Shown here: piece after piece, positions 36,055 through 44,880 of the stretch
How positions within the stretch are numbered: position 1 is the first letter of the stretch
Layout: each line of letters opens with the position of its first letter
Assembly: GCA_051872335.1 (NCBI GenBank)
Contig: JBJEDT010000045.1
Location: forward strand, 62,001 to 126,000
From: SUG2458 sp051872335
Lineage (GTDB): Bacteria > Bacillota_I > Bacilli_A > RFN20 > CAG-826
DNA length: 64,000 nt
Reading direction: 5' to 3'
Notes under the pieces: generated by a model
What the model was told of the DNA's origin: nothing
The model's input: only the letters and a program-made list of their open reading frames with translations
The model's database searches: none
Made by a program: the position numbers and the translations under genes

Positions 36055-36864
36055 TTATTTCACCTTCTTTTTAATATCATATTTTAATTTTTTTCCGTAA
36101 AATCCTTCATAAGTTTGAACCCAGGATTTATAGTTTTGATCTTTCATATATTCAATGTTTTCTTTATCAGATAAGTTTTTATCTTTGTAAATAGGTTTAC
36201 CTATATGAATAGTAAAGTTCTTATTTTCAATACCTTCTTCATCAAATGTTCCATTACCTTCAAAAGTAATAAATAAAGGAACAACTGGAACATTTTCTTT
36301 AACTGCATAATGGAAAGCACCATTTTTTAAAGGACGTGGTTTTTCATACATCCACCACATAGCTTGTTCTGGATAAAACATAACATAATTATTATGTTTT
36401 AAATAATATGAAAGAGCCTTATTAAAATTCATCATTGCCTTCATATTAGAAGACATTGGCATTAATCCACCTGCTCTCATATATTCACCAAGTTTATCAC
36501 TACGATTATTGAATTCAGCAGATGTTATTCTAATCTTATGTCCTTTAACTGCCCAAGTAGCTACTAAGCAATCAAAGATATAAACATGATTACAAGTTAA
36601 TATACAAGATTTAATGCCTTTTAGATTTTCTTTACCTATAACTTTTGTTTTACAAACTTTTTTATTAATGTGTCTAGTAAAAGGATTTACAACAAATGCT
36701 TTTTCAAAAGCTATTTTTAATTTTAAAAATCCTTTTTTAATATAAGGAAACTTTTCAGTCACTGGAATCATTAAACTTAAATCTGGTTCATCAATATGAA
36801 CATCAAATATCCCTTGAGATTCATATCCCTTTTCACGCTTAATTAATTCTTTATGTGTAACCAT
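36055..36864 (-). CDS. PlsC-like 1-acylglycerol-3-phosphate acyltransferase family protein
   Basis: 269 residues. The acyltransferase block I is changed from HxxxxD to CNHVYIFDCLV with H and D in place, block III reads YPEQAMWW (E in place) and block IV VPLFITFEG. It should transfer an acyl group from acyl-ACP or acyl phosphate to a lipid hydroxyl at the membrane. It overlaps the upstream glycosyltransferase stop by one base and touches the CrtO-like gene downstream, so the product is likely an acylated glycolipid rather than ordinary phosphatidate. Confidence 0.85.
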   Translation of the reverse strand: MVTHKELIKREKGYESQGIFDVHIDEPDLSLMIPVTEKFPYIKKGFLKLKIAFEKAFVVNPFTRHINKKVCKTKVIGKENLKGIKSCILTCNHVYIFDCLVATWAVKGHKIRITSAEFNNRSDKLGEYMRAGGLMPMSSNMKAMMNFNKALSYYLKHNNYVMFYPEQAMWWMYEKPRPLKNGAFHYAVKENVPVVPLFITFEGNGTFDEEGIENKNFTIHIGKPIYKDKNLSDKENIEYMKDQNYKSWVQTYEGFYGKKLKYDIKKKVK

Positions 36865-38168
36865 TATTTTTCTTCCTTTTTATTATTAGGTGCAAAGTCA
36901 ACTCTTTCAATGACTTCCCAACCTTTATTATTCTTTCCAAATATTGCTTTAGAAACAATTCTAATGTAGCCCATATAGAAGAATGGGTGAACAATAGCTA
37001 ATAAAATTTTCTTGAACCAATTTAATTTAATGTTTTTCCAGTCAACAAGAACACACATCCATGACATTATTCCAAATGAGATATAAATAACACCAAATCC
37101 GATAGCAGCAAGTACTAAACACTTTAACCATAAGTTTATACCGAAAATACCAAATCCAAGAGCCATTAATAACATTAAACCAATAAAGGAAACTAATAAT
37201 CCGATATATACGTAAACAATTTGAAGAGCTGTAGTATAGTAGACATTTTTCTTAATCTCTTTTGTGTCATAAATATCTCTTTTTGTTTTAATTCTATCAT
37301 TATATAAACGATAAGAATCAACAACACCAGTCATCCAACGAGTTCTTCTTTTATTTGTCATATTTAAAGAAGTAGCTTCTTCAACATAGATTTTTGCATA
37401 ACCACAGTAATAACATGTAAAGTCTTGTAAAACACAATCATACATAAATTCAATATCTTCTGTTAAAGTTTGACGATATGGCCATCCACCAATTTTCTTA
37501 ATAACTTTACTTGTCATCATAATACCAGTGCCAATAGTCATAGCAGTAATATTATGATCTGATTTATATTTATTTCCTAAATCATCAATTAAAGGCCAGA
37601 TTAATCCATTACAACATGTTGCAAAGGTATTACTCTTTTTATCACCATATAAATAATTTTTAACAATTTTCTTACATTGGACAACATCTCTACCTGATGC
37701 AAGAGCATTATTTAATTCTTCTAACATATGTTTTTCCATAACACAGTCAGCATCAACTACTAAATATGCATCATATAGATCTGGTGTTTTTGCTAAGATT
37801 TCTTGTAAAGTAAATTCAAGTGCATCACCTTTACATGTTTGATCAGCAATTATATGGAAGTTATATCCATATTGTTTAGTAATTTCGATTGTTGGATCAT
37901 TTTCTTCTTTAACAATAATGTGTAAATCAAACTTATCAGCTGGATATGTTTGTTCTTTAGCACTATTTAAAAGATCAACAATAACCTTACTTTCGTTTCT
38001 AGCTGGAATTAAAACAGCTATTTTGTTTTGTTTATCATTTACTAAGTGCTTTTCTTTTTTAAATCCATAGAACCAAGCACGCATACGAGGGACATATGCA
38101 ATTGCACAAATTCCTAGTAATACAATATAAATGATTAAAATAATGTTCAATAATTCATTCCAAGTCAT
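36864..38168 (-). CDS. Family 2 glycosyltransferase, membrane-bound, processive type
   Basis: About 434 residues. An N-terminal helix precedes the GT2 domain: AVLIPARNESKVIVDLLNSA, DAYLVVDADCVM (DxD), the TEDIEF acid/base motif and RRTRWMTGV (a QxxRW-like motif), then three to four C-terminal helices as in BcsA-like and diglucosyl-diacylglycerol-type enzymes. I set the start at 38168, since GGAGGTATGTAT lies just before that ATG; the ATG at 38174 is too close. First in a three-gene operon with two acyltransferases. Confidence 0.9.
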   Translation of the reverse strand: MTWNELLNIILIIYIVLLGICAIAYVPRMRAWFYGFKKEKHLVNDKQNKIAVLIPARNESKVIVDLLNSAKEQTYPADKFDLHIIVKEENDPTIEITKQYGYNFHIIADQTCKGDALEFTLQEILAKTPDLYDAYLVVDADCVMEKHMLEELNNALASGRDVVQCKKIVKNYLYGDKKSNTFATCCNGLIWPLIDDLGNKYKSDHNITAMTIGTGIMMTSKVIKKIGGWPYRQTLTEDIEFMYDCVLQDFTCYYCGYAKIYVEEATSLNMTNKRRTRWMTGVVDSYRLYNDRIKTKRDIYDTKEIKKNVYYTTALQIVYVYIGLLVSFIGLMLLMALGFGIFGINLWLKCLVLAAIGFGVIYISFGIMSWMCVLVDWKNIKLNWFKKILLAIVHPFFYMGYIRIVSKAIFGKNNKGWEVIERVDFAPNNKKEEK

Positions 38169-38273
38169 ATACATACCTCCAAGGCCTTTTGCCTTCTACC
38201 TTTATTATAAGAAAAGCAATATTTAAGTCACTCTAATCTAGTTTTAAAAACTATATTAGGGTAAGAAAAATAA

Positions 38274-38330
38274 TTCTACATCACTCTCAAAATTTTCTAC
38301 ACTCATTTTAAAACTCTCAAAATTGTAGAA
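38274..38330. promoter_or_regulatory. Repeat cluster, probable operator of the HTH-membrane gene
   Basis: CTCTCAAAATT occurs twice (38284-38294, 38314-38324) and TTCTACA occurs at 38274-38280 and 38295-38301 with an inverted TGTAGAA at 38324-38330. This arrangement of direct and inverted copies lies 65-120 bases upstream of an XRE regulator start and is probably its binding site. Confidence 0.5.
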
Positions 38331-38394
38331 TTTGACGTATTTTGTCCAAAAATTTAGTGTTGAAATGTGTTTTTTATAGTAGTAACATAGAACT

Positions 38395-38985
38395 ATGAAA
38401 GAATTAAGAGAAATTATCGGTGAAAACCTAACCGAGCTTAGAAAGCAAAAGGGTTATACACAAATATCACTTGCTGAAAAACTAAATTACTCTGATAAGG
38501 CAATATCAAAATGGGAGAATGGTTCTTCTTTGCCTCCAATTGATATATTATTGGAACTTGCAAATCTTTATGGAGTAACTCTAGATTACTTAGTAAAGGA
38601 TTCTTCTGAAAAAGGTAAGAAACTTTTAAAGAATGATAACGTTAAAAAAAGAAATCATATTTTGATTACTTTATTATCTAGTGTTTTGGTATGGATTATT
38701 GCTACTACAGTTTATGTCTTTACATATATTCCAACTAAAGAAACTTCCTTATGGACTATCTTTTTATGGGCAGTTCCTATCAATGCAATCGTTTTAATTG
38801 TCTTTAATGGAATTTGGGGAAAAAGAAAATACCTTTTACCTGCTGTGATGCTACTTGTTTGGCCATTATTAGCTGCTATACATCTACAAGTACTAGTATT
38901 ATATCCTGATATTAATTTATGGATGATTTATCTTTTAGGTGTACCTTTAACCATTGCAACATTCTTATGGTGCAAGCTTAAATAA
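38395..38985 (+). CDS. XRE-family regulator with C-terminal membrane domain
   Basis: 196 residues. Residues 1-70 are a canonical HTH (LRKQKGYTQISLAEKLNYSDKAISKWENG), followed by a linker and four membrane helices (about residues 95-195). Such membrane-tethered XRE regulators are common in Bacilli and sense the envelope in unknown ways. There is no ribosome site before the ATG, and TTGAAA (38360) and TAACAT (38383) with 17 bases between would start transcription at or next to the ATG, so the mRNA could be leaderless. Confidence 0.85.
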   Translation: MKELREIIGENLTELRKQKGYTQISLAEKLNYSDKAISKWENGSSLPPIDILLELANLYGVTLDYLVKDSSEKGKKLLKNDNVKKRNHILITLLSSVLVWIIATTVYVFTYIPTKETSLWTIFLWAVPINAIVLIVFNGIWGKRKYLLPAVMLLVWPLLAAIHLQVLVLYPDINLWMIYLLGVPLTIATFLWCKLK

Positions 38986-39003
38986 ACTTACATTTCAATT
39001 TAA

Positions 39004-39037
39004 AAAGGATTTTGAAACTATCAAAATCCTTTTTTAG
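39004..39037 (+). terminator. Terminator of the HTH-membrane gene
   Basis: AAGGATTTTGA and TCAAAATCCTT (39007-39017 with 39023-39033) form a stem followed by T-rich sequence. Confidence 0.85.
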
Positions 39038-39066
39038 TTATGCATATATTATTAATTGTAGTTCTC

Positions 39067-39453
39067 CTACAAATGATATCTCCTACATATTTTCTTCCAT
39101 TCTGTTTCAGTAATAATATGATTAGTAACTTCTTTCTTTGCTTGAACATCAATAGCATCTGCTATATTCATATATAAACCATAATCCTCTAACAAATCTG
39201 CTTCTTCAGCTTTCTTAACAAGATCATCCATCGTATTAGATAATGTGAAATCAATTTCAATATCATTATCAATATACTTGTATTCCCTATTTTCAAGAAT
39301 ATCCTGCCTTATAAGATCTAATATATATTTATTAATATTATGTACATTGCTAAGTTTATTAATTAATATTACATCATCATTTCTTACTCGCAATTTAATA
39401 GTACGATATTTTTCTTTGATATACTCGTTTATGTATTGCTGTTGATTAAACAT
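39067..39453 (-). CDS. Ribbon-helix-helix-like protein found on mobile DNA
   Basis: About 128 residues. The N-terminal part (YIKEKYRTIKLRVRNDDVIL, NKYILDLIRQDI) fits a CopG/Arc-type ribbon-helix-helix as in many plasmid and ICE-borne proteins of Bacillota. The C-terminal 60 residues are acidic (DDLVKKAEEADLLEDYGLYM) and end in a basic tail. The ATG at 39453 is chosen for GAGGTGATT upstream. No toxin partner is adjacent. Function is uncertain: antitoxin-like or partition-related. Confidence 0.55.
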   Translation of the reverse strand: MFNQQQYINEYIKEKYRTIKLRVRNDDVILINKLSNVHNINKYILDLIRQDILENREYKYIDNDIEIDFTLSNTMDDLVKKAEEADLLEDYGLYMNIADAIDVQAKKEVTNHIITETEWKKICRRYHL

Positions 39454-39571
39454 ATGAATCACCTCACTAATTATTATATATTACATTTGGGCACAAATGT
39501 AAATATTTTCATTAGAAAACTTCTAATTAAGTAAGGGAAAATATTAGAGAAATAAAACAAACACTTAAAAA

Positions 39572-42151
39572 TTAATGCTTTTTAAATAATTTATAAACTT
39601 CAAATATAACAACAATCGAAAGTGCTAATCCTAAAGAAATTAATAAACTTATAATATCTAATGCTTGTAATCCAAATAAGGTATTTACACCTGGACAATA
39701 AATTACAAATAATTGAAGAACAAATCCTATTATGAAAGCAAAATTCATAAATTTATTTTTATATGTCTTTTTATTGAAAATTGAGAAATTAGATTTAACA
39801 TTATAAGCATGGAATAATTGTGTACTTGATAATGTTAAGAAAGCCATTGTTTGACCTAAAACATGAGATGTTGCTTCTCCAATTATATAAGACGTTAATG
39901 TTAATGCACCAATTAAAATGCCTTCAAGAGCAATTTTCCATCCATATCCATTTGCAAAGATTCCTTCTTTACGAGGACGTGGATTTCTTTCCATAATATC
40001 GTCTTCAGGTGTTTCCATACCAATTCCAAATGCAGGTAATGAATCAGTAATTAGATTAATCCATAATAAATGCATTGCTGAAAGTGGTGTGCCTAAATTA
40101 ATGAGACCAAACGCTGATAATAAAGAAGCTATAAAAATAGTTAATACTTCACCAATGTTTGATGATAATAAATACTTAATACATTTACGAATGTTATCAT
40201 AAATACCTCTTCCTTCTTTAACAGCTGAAACAATTGTTGCAAAATTATCATCAGTTAAAATAACATCTGCAGTTTCTTTAGAAACATCAGTACCTGTAAT
40301 TCCCATAGCACAGCCAATATCAGCTTTCTTTAAAGCAGGAGCATCATTTACTCCATCACCAGTCATTGCAACAACAGCATCATTTTTTTGCCATGCCTCA
40401 ACAATACGAACTTTATCTTTTGGTGCAACACGAGCAAATACTGAATATTCATGAATGTGTTCGGCTAGATATTCATCACTTAATTTATTTAATTCTCTAG
40501 AATCAATAGCTAAATCTCCATCTTTTAAAATATTAAGATCTTTAGCAATTGCTTTGGCAGTTAATATGTGATCTCCAGTTATCATAACTGTTTTAATACC
40601 TGCCTTAGTGGCAATTTGAATAGAATCTTTTACTTCTGTTCTTGAAGGATCAATCATACCAACCATACCAAGGAAAGTAATATCTTTTTCTAAATCTTCT
40701 TCTTTTGGTAAAGTATCAAACACCTTAATTCCAAGTGATAAAACACGTAATGCTTCATCTGCCATATATCCGTTATAAGTAATAGCTAATAGTAAATCAT
40801 CTTTTTTATTCTTTGATATATAAATTAATTTATCAGTAGCACCTTTTGTAATAGCAATGTATTTATCCTTATCCTTAATAACTGTAGTCATAAGTTTTCT
40901 ATCACTATCAAAAGGTAAATCTAATACTTTTTTATATTTTTTAATGGAACTACCATATTTATTATTTAAATCTAATAATGCTAATTCAGTTGGATCACCA
41001 ATACGAATTTCTCTACCTTCAACATTATCAATATAAGCATCACAACAAATAGCAAAATAATTAATTAGTTGTTTATCATCTTTTGTTAATTTGTCTAAAG
41101 TTTTCAATTCTTTATTAAATACTTTTACAACAGTCATTTTATTTTGAGTTAATGTTCCCGTTTTATCAGAACATATTACTGTACAAGAACCTAATGTTTC
41201 AACAGCAGGAAGTTTTTTAATAATAGCATTTTGTTTACTTAGTTTTGTAACCCCAATCGATAGAACAATTGTTACGACCGTTGCTAAACCTTCAGGAATT
41301 GCTGCAACAGCTAAAGCAACAGCAGTAATAAATGCTTCACTAAAATGACTTGCATTCCAAGAAGCAGCAATCATTTCTAATACAAAAACAAGAGCACAAA
41401 TAATTAAAGACATTAAACCAATAATTTTACCAACTTTATTTAATTTATGTTGTAAAGGTGTTAGTTCATTAGTTTGCTCATTTAAAAGTTTAGCAATCTT
41501 ACCAATTTCTGTTTTCATACCTACACTAGTAACAATAGCTTTTGCTTTACCATTTGTTATAGAAGTAGATGAAAACAAACAGTTCTTCATATCACCAATT
41601 GCTATTTCATCACTTTCAATGTATTCATTATTTTTATTAACAACTACTGATTCACCTGTTAAAGAAGCTTCTTCAACCATTAAGTTACTACATTCAATAA
41701 TTCGAGCATCTGCAGGAACAACATCTCCTGCTTCAACTAGTATTATATCTCCAGCAACTAACTCTTCAGTATTAATAGTTTGAGCGATATCATCTCTAAT
41801 TACTTTACATGTTAAAGCTGACATTTTCTTTAAAGATTCCAAACTTTTTTCAGCTTTGTTTTCTTGATATATTCCTAATATTGCATTAAGCATTACGACT
41901 ATTAAAATAATTAAAGATTCTACCCATTCATGATAATCAACAACTACTGAAACAATAGCGGCAATTAAAAGAATAATAATTAAAGGATCTTTAAATTGTA
42001 ACAAAAATCTCACAAAAAAAGATTTCTTCTTCTTAGCTTCTAAAGTATTACTACCATACTTCTCTTTATTAATAACGACTTGTTCACTACTTAATCCCTT
42101 CTTAAAATCAGTGCTAAATTCTTCTTGTAATTCATTTAATTTCTTTTGCAT
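39572..42151 (-). CDS. P-type cation ATPase (Ca2+/Mn2+ exporting type)
   Basis: About 859 residues of a P2A-type pump. The phosphorylation loop CSDKTGTLTQNK, the actuator TGES (SLTGESVVV), the MTGDGVNDAPALKKADIG hinge and PEGLATVVTIV in the ion pathway (helix 4) are all in place. Bacterial members (YloB/YoaB, PacL, pneumococcal MgtA) pump Ca2+ and often Mn2+ out. The upstream yybP-ykoY riboswitch points to Mn2+ as a physiological signal and possibly as a substrate. The start is the ATG at 42151, since GGAGGGTGAAATT lies just before it. Confidence 0.93.
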   Translation of the reverse strand: MQKKLNELQEEFSTDFKKGLSSEQVVINKEKYGSNTLEAKKKKSFFVRFLLQFKDPLIIILLIAAIVSVVVDYHEWVESLIILIVVMLNAILGIYQENKAEKSLESLKKMSALTCKVIRDDIAQTINTEELVAGDIILVEAGDVVPADARIIECSNLMVEEASLTGESVVVNKNNEYIESDEIAIGDMKNCLFSSTSITNGKAKAIVTSVGMKTEIGKIAKLLNEQTNELTPLQHKLNKVGKIIGLMSLIICALVFVLEMIAASWNASHFSEAFITAVALAVAAIPEGLATVVTIVLSIGVTKLSKQNAIIKKLPAVETLGSCTVICSDKTGTLTQNKMTVVKVFNKELKTLDKLTKDDKQLINYFAICCDAYIDNVEGREIRIGDPTELALLDLNNKYGSSIKKYKKVLDLPFDSDRKLMTTVIKDKDKYIAITKGATDKLIYISKNKKDDLLLAITYNGYMADEALRVLSLGIKVFDTLPKEEDLEKDITFLGMVGMIDPSRTEVKDSIQIATKAGIKTVMITGDHILTAKAIAKDLNILKDGDLAIDSRELNKLSDEYLAEHIHEYSVFARVAPKDKVRIVEAWQKNDAVVAMTGDGVNDAPALKKADIGCAMGITGTDVSKETADVILTDDNFATIVSAVKEGRGIYDNIRKCIKYLLSSNIGEVLTIFIASLLSAFGLINLGTPLSAMHLLWINLITDSLPAFGIGMETPEDDIMERNPRPRKEGIFANGYGWKIALEGILIGALTLTSYIIGEATSHVLGQTMAFLTLSSTQLFHAYNVKSNFSIFNKKTYKNKFMNFAFIIGFVLQLFVIYCPGVNTLFGLQALDIISLLISLGLALSIVVIFEVYKLFKKH

Positions 42152-42171
42152 AATTTCACCCTCCATTTACA

Positions 42172-42208
42172 AAAAAAATAGACCTTTACTTCTTACGAAT
42201 AAAGGTCT
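42172..42208 (-). terminator. Terminator controlled by the Mn2+ riboswitch
   Basis: AGACCTTTA and TAAAGGTCT (42180-42188 with 42200-42208) form a stem followed by T8 on the minus strand. Its 5' arm contains the same ACCTTT that closes the aptamer stem P1, so the two cannot form together. Confidence 0.85.
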
Positions 42209-42290
42209 TGCACATCTAACTTTAGATTGTTATGCCCGAGATATAATATCTGTGGTGACGAACATAACATTAAGCTACTCCCCTTTAAGG
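42201..42290 (-). promoter_or_regulatory. yybP-ykoY Mn2+ riboswitch
   Basis: On the minus strand AAAGGGGAGTAGC opens the element, TTCGTCACCACAG and CTCGGGCATAAC make the two helical arms, and GTGCAAGACCTTT closes it; this is the consensus of the yybP-ykoY family, for which Mn2+ is the established ligand. P1 pairs 42282-42287 with 42201-42206. Mn2+ binding should stabilise P1, prevent the terminator and turn on the P-type ATPase gene. Confidence 0.93.
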
Positions 42291-42464
42291 ACTATATATA
42301 GTATATCAAAATTTATCTATAAAAAGAATAGTTTATTATATCTTTTTTTTAAAAGTGCCTATCTAAGTTTTTAATAATAAATTATGTTATTTAAGAAAAA
42401 TTATTTATCGTTATTCAATCTACCATTTATAACTTTATTTAAAATAATTAACTGTTAATTACAC

Positions 42465-42695
42465 TTATAAATAAATAATTACACTATGATAAAACAAATC
42501 AATTTTATGAGTTAAAAAATCGATAATGTTAATATGAGTTATTCCATTTCTTGACATGTCAATTGTATCGAGACTTAATACATATTTAGGTGATGCATCT
42601 TTAATAGGGCAAAATGCATCAAATTCTCTAGCAATTGTTTCTGCTGTTTCCATTATGTATGCAACTTGAATAAAACATTTTTTCCATTTCTTCAT
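42465..42695 (-). pseudogene. C-terminal remnant of a DUF4143 AAA ATPase
   Basis: The frame reads CFIQVAYIMETAETIAREFD, then SPKYVLSLDTIDMSRNGITH and INIIDFLTH, which is the recognisable C-terminal end of a DUF4143-type ATPase (xIQVAYxLxxxxTxxREF...DxxPKYVxSLDxxDMSRxGIxHxNIIDFL). Nothing upstream continues it: the ATPase core is lost. It is a different copy from the remnant at 22953-23310. Confidence 0.75.
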
Positions 42696-43134
42696 AAAAG
42701 GGAAATATTAAATTTAGTAATTTTTCCTATTAATAAAGTAGAAATTTCCGAAGGCTATATTTTTGAATTTGAACCAGTAATGAATATAGAGCAATTAATG
42801 GATACTCAAAATGAATTTATTGTTCTTCCAAATCCTGACACATGTTGTATTTTATAATTTCAAATTTTTTTAAAGTTCTTTCAAAAAAAACAATTTTTTT
42901 AAGTTTTTGTAAAATATATTAATTGAAAATTTTATTGCAATAATTATTTTTTCATAATTACTCAATTAAATATATTTGAACAATTAGATACTTTTTTATG
43001 ACATAAATAATTAATTATAATTTAATTGATCTTGTTACTTAGAAAAGAATAACTATGAAAAAGATCACAATGATAGTATAAATTAACAAGCAGGAATTGC
43101 TAAAGGTTATTCATTAAAAGATATTGCAAAACTT
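42696..43134. other. Decayed intergenic region
   Basis: AT-rich. A plus-strand frame ending at 42857 (ISEGYIFEFEPVMNIEQLMD) and a second scrap near 43088-43140 (AGIAKGYSLKDIAKLL) look like protein fragments but have no start or ribosome site and I cannot place them. The rest shows nothing. The region separates two ruined ATPase genes. Confidence 0.4.
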
Positions 43135-44184
43135 CTATTTCTCTAATAATGAACTGATATAATCTATTGAATTTACATTAAAAGGGGAATAATCTATTAA
43201 TCCATAAATATATTGTTTAATAGCAGATTTATTACCATTTTTAGTCCAACTAGTAACACGTGAATCATTTGATAAGAAATCTAATGAATGTTTATTATCC
43301 TCTAAAATTTCAATTGGACTTAAATTATGTGTGGTAAAACATAATTGTCCAGTTGCATAATCTTTTAAAAACTCTATTAATTTCGAAAAGTAAACATCAT
43401 GAAGATTTGCATCAAATTCATCAATAAAAACTACACGACCATTACTACAAGAAACTAGAGCATTAAAAATTCTTACTAACTTTTTAATTCCTGCACTTTC
43501 AAACTCTATATTTACTGCTGAATCACCATAATGAAATATCTTATCGCAATAATAAGTATCATTATTGATTTTTTTATCAACTGATATATTATCTAGATTA
43601 GGTTTAAAAACTTTAATAAAACTTGTTAATTTTTTAATTTTATTTTCATAATTTTCAATATCTTTTTTATCAATTATATCTCGATCCTCAGCAGATAGAG
43701 TAAAGATGTCATCAGTTATAACACTACCTAAGATCTTACTATCATTATTTTTTAATATGATCAAATTATGTAGTTGATTTCTTTTATTTAGATAATTAAA
43801 ATTAAGATTCTCTTTTTCGATAGAAACATATAAATTATATCCAAATGTACGTAGAGCACTAATTCCTAATAATAATTGTATAGAATCTTCTTTATCTTCA
43901 TAATCAAAACATATATTTGTGATTGAATTTTTTTTAAGAAGATTTAAAGTATTTAAATAAATATGATTCTTCGCTAACTCTTTAGTATCTACTATACCTA
44001 AAATCTTTCCATCTTCAATTTCTACAAGAGTTTTAAAATTTTCATCCGTTATAGAATAACCTTTTAATCTAGAAATCTTTTCTGAATCAATATAAATATT
44101 ATCATTTTGATTTTTAATAACTATACTATGTCTAAAAGTTCCATAATATTCATTATTATCTTTATAATGATAGTTAATAAATGT
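43135..44184 (-). pseudogene. 5'-truncated AAA_21/AAA_15-type ATPase
   Basis: The frame is open for 350 codons from a TAA at 44185 to 43135 but contains no ATG or GTG; the first usable start is a TTG at 43764, in mid-protein. The C-terminal part has the Walker B/His-switch region of OLD/RloC-like ATPases (RVVFIDEFDANLHD, LCFTTHNLSPIEIL) and ESAGIKKLVRIFNAL just before. The Walker A and N-terminal domain are missing, so the gene was cut at its 5' end. It faces away from the AbiE pair, whose operator lies 45 bases beyond the break. Confidence 0.75.
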
Positions 44185-44228
44185 TTATTAACAACTTAAA
44201 AGAAAAATAGCATTATATAATTGATTTT

Positions 44229-44260
44229 TTGTCCGGAAAATGATATATTTTTAAGGACAA
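44229..44260. promoter_or_regulatory. Inverted repeat, likely AbiEi operator
   Basis: TTGTCC (44229-44234) and GGACAA (44255-44260) flank an AT-rich stretch with a TATATT that could be the -10 box. It lies directly before the abiEi ribosome site. AbiEi antitoxins are known to repress their own operon by binding inverted repeats. Confidence 0.55.
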
Positions 44261-44274
44261 GGAGTGTGATTACT

Positions 44275-44880
44275 ATGACATTATCAAAGCAAATAAAAGA
44301 TAGAATTAACGCATCTGAATTTGGGAGTGTTTTTATCGTTTCAGATTTTACAGACATTTCAAATTATGATACTGCTAGAAGAACTTTAGCTAGACTTGAA
44401 GAAGATAGAATCATTATTAAAATTCACAGGGGAATATATTATAAAGCAATGTACAGCACTCTATTAAATGAACTTATAGCACCAAATATGAATACGGTTG
44501 CAGAAGCAATTGCAAGAAATTTTGAGTGGTCAATCACACCAACAGGAGAAAATGCTTTAAATTTATTAGGTATTTCTACACAAGTACCAGGTCATTATTC
44601 ATTCATTTCTTCTGGTCCATATAGAAATTACACTATTGGAAAAACAGTAATTGAATTTACACATACAAACGATAAAGAAATTAACGGGAAATCTTTTAAA
44701 ACTAGACTTATTATTCAAGCAATAAAAGCCATAGGTAAAGATAGGATAAATGAATATATTATAAATTTCAAAAAAATACTTACCACAAACGATAAACTAC
44801 TCATTTTAAAAGAAAGCCAAAGAACAACATCCTGGATATATGCAGCTATAAAAGAGATTGCAAAGGAGGAAGATCGCTAA
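44275..44880 (+). CDS. abiEi: AbiEi-family antitoxin (DUF6088 type)
   Basis: 201 residues. An N-terminal winged helix (VSDFTDISNYDTARRTLARL, then RIIIKIHRGIYY) is followed by the AbiEi C-terminal domain (AEAIARNFEWSITPTGENAL). It is both repressor and antitoxin of type IV AbiE systems, which give abortive infection against phage. I take the ATG at 44275, preceded by AAGGAGTGTGATTACT; the longer frame starting at 44221 would span the operator. Its stop touches the toxin start. Confidence 0.88.
   Translation: MTLSKQIKDRINASEFGSVFIVSDFTDISNYDTARRTLARLEEDRIIIKIHRGIYYKAMYSTLLNELIAPNMNTVAEAIARNFEWSITPTGENALNLLGISTQVPGHYSFISSGPYRNYTIGKTVIEFTHTNDKEINGKSFKTRLIIQAIKAIGKDRINEYIINFKKILTTNDKLLILKESQRTTSWIYAAIKEIAKEEDR

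Noticed and set aside
42111..42374. Plus-strand frame across the Mn2+ riboswitch
   Set aside because: It overlaps the riboswitch, its terminator and the ATPase start, and has no ribosome site.
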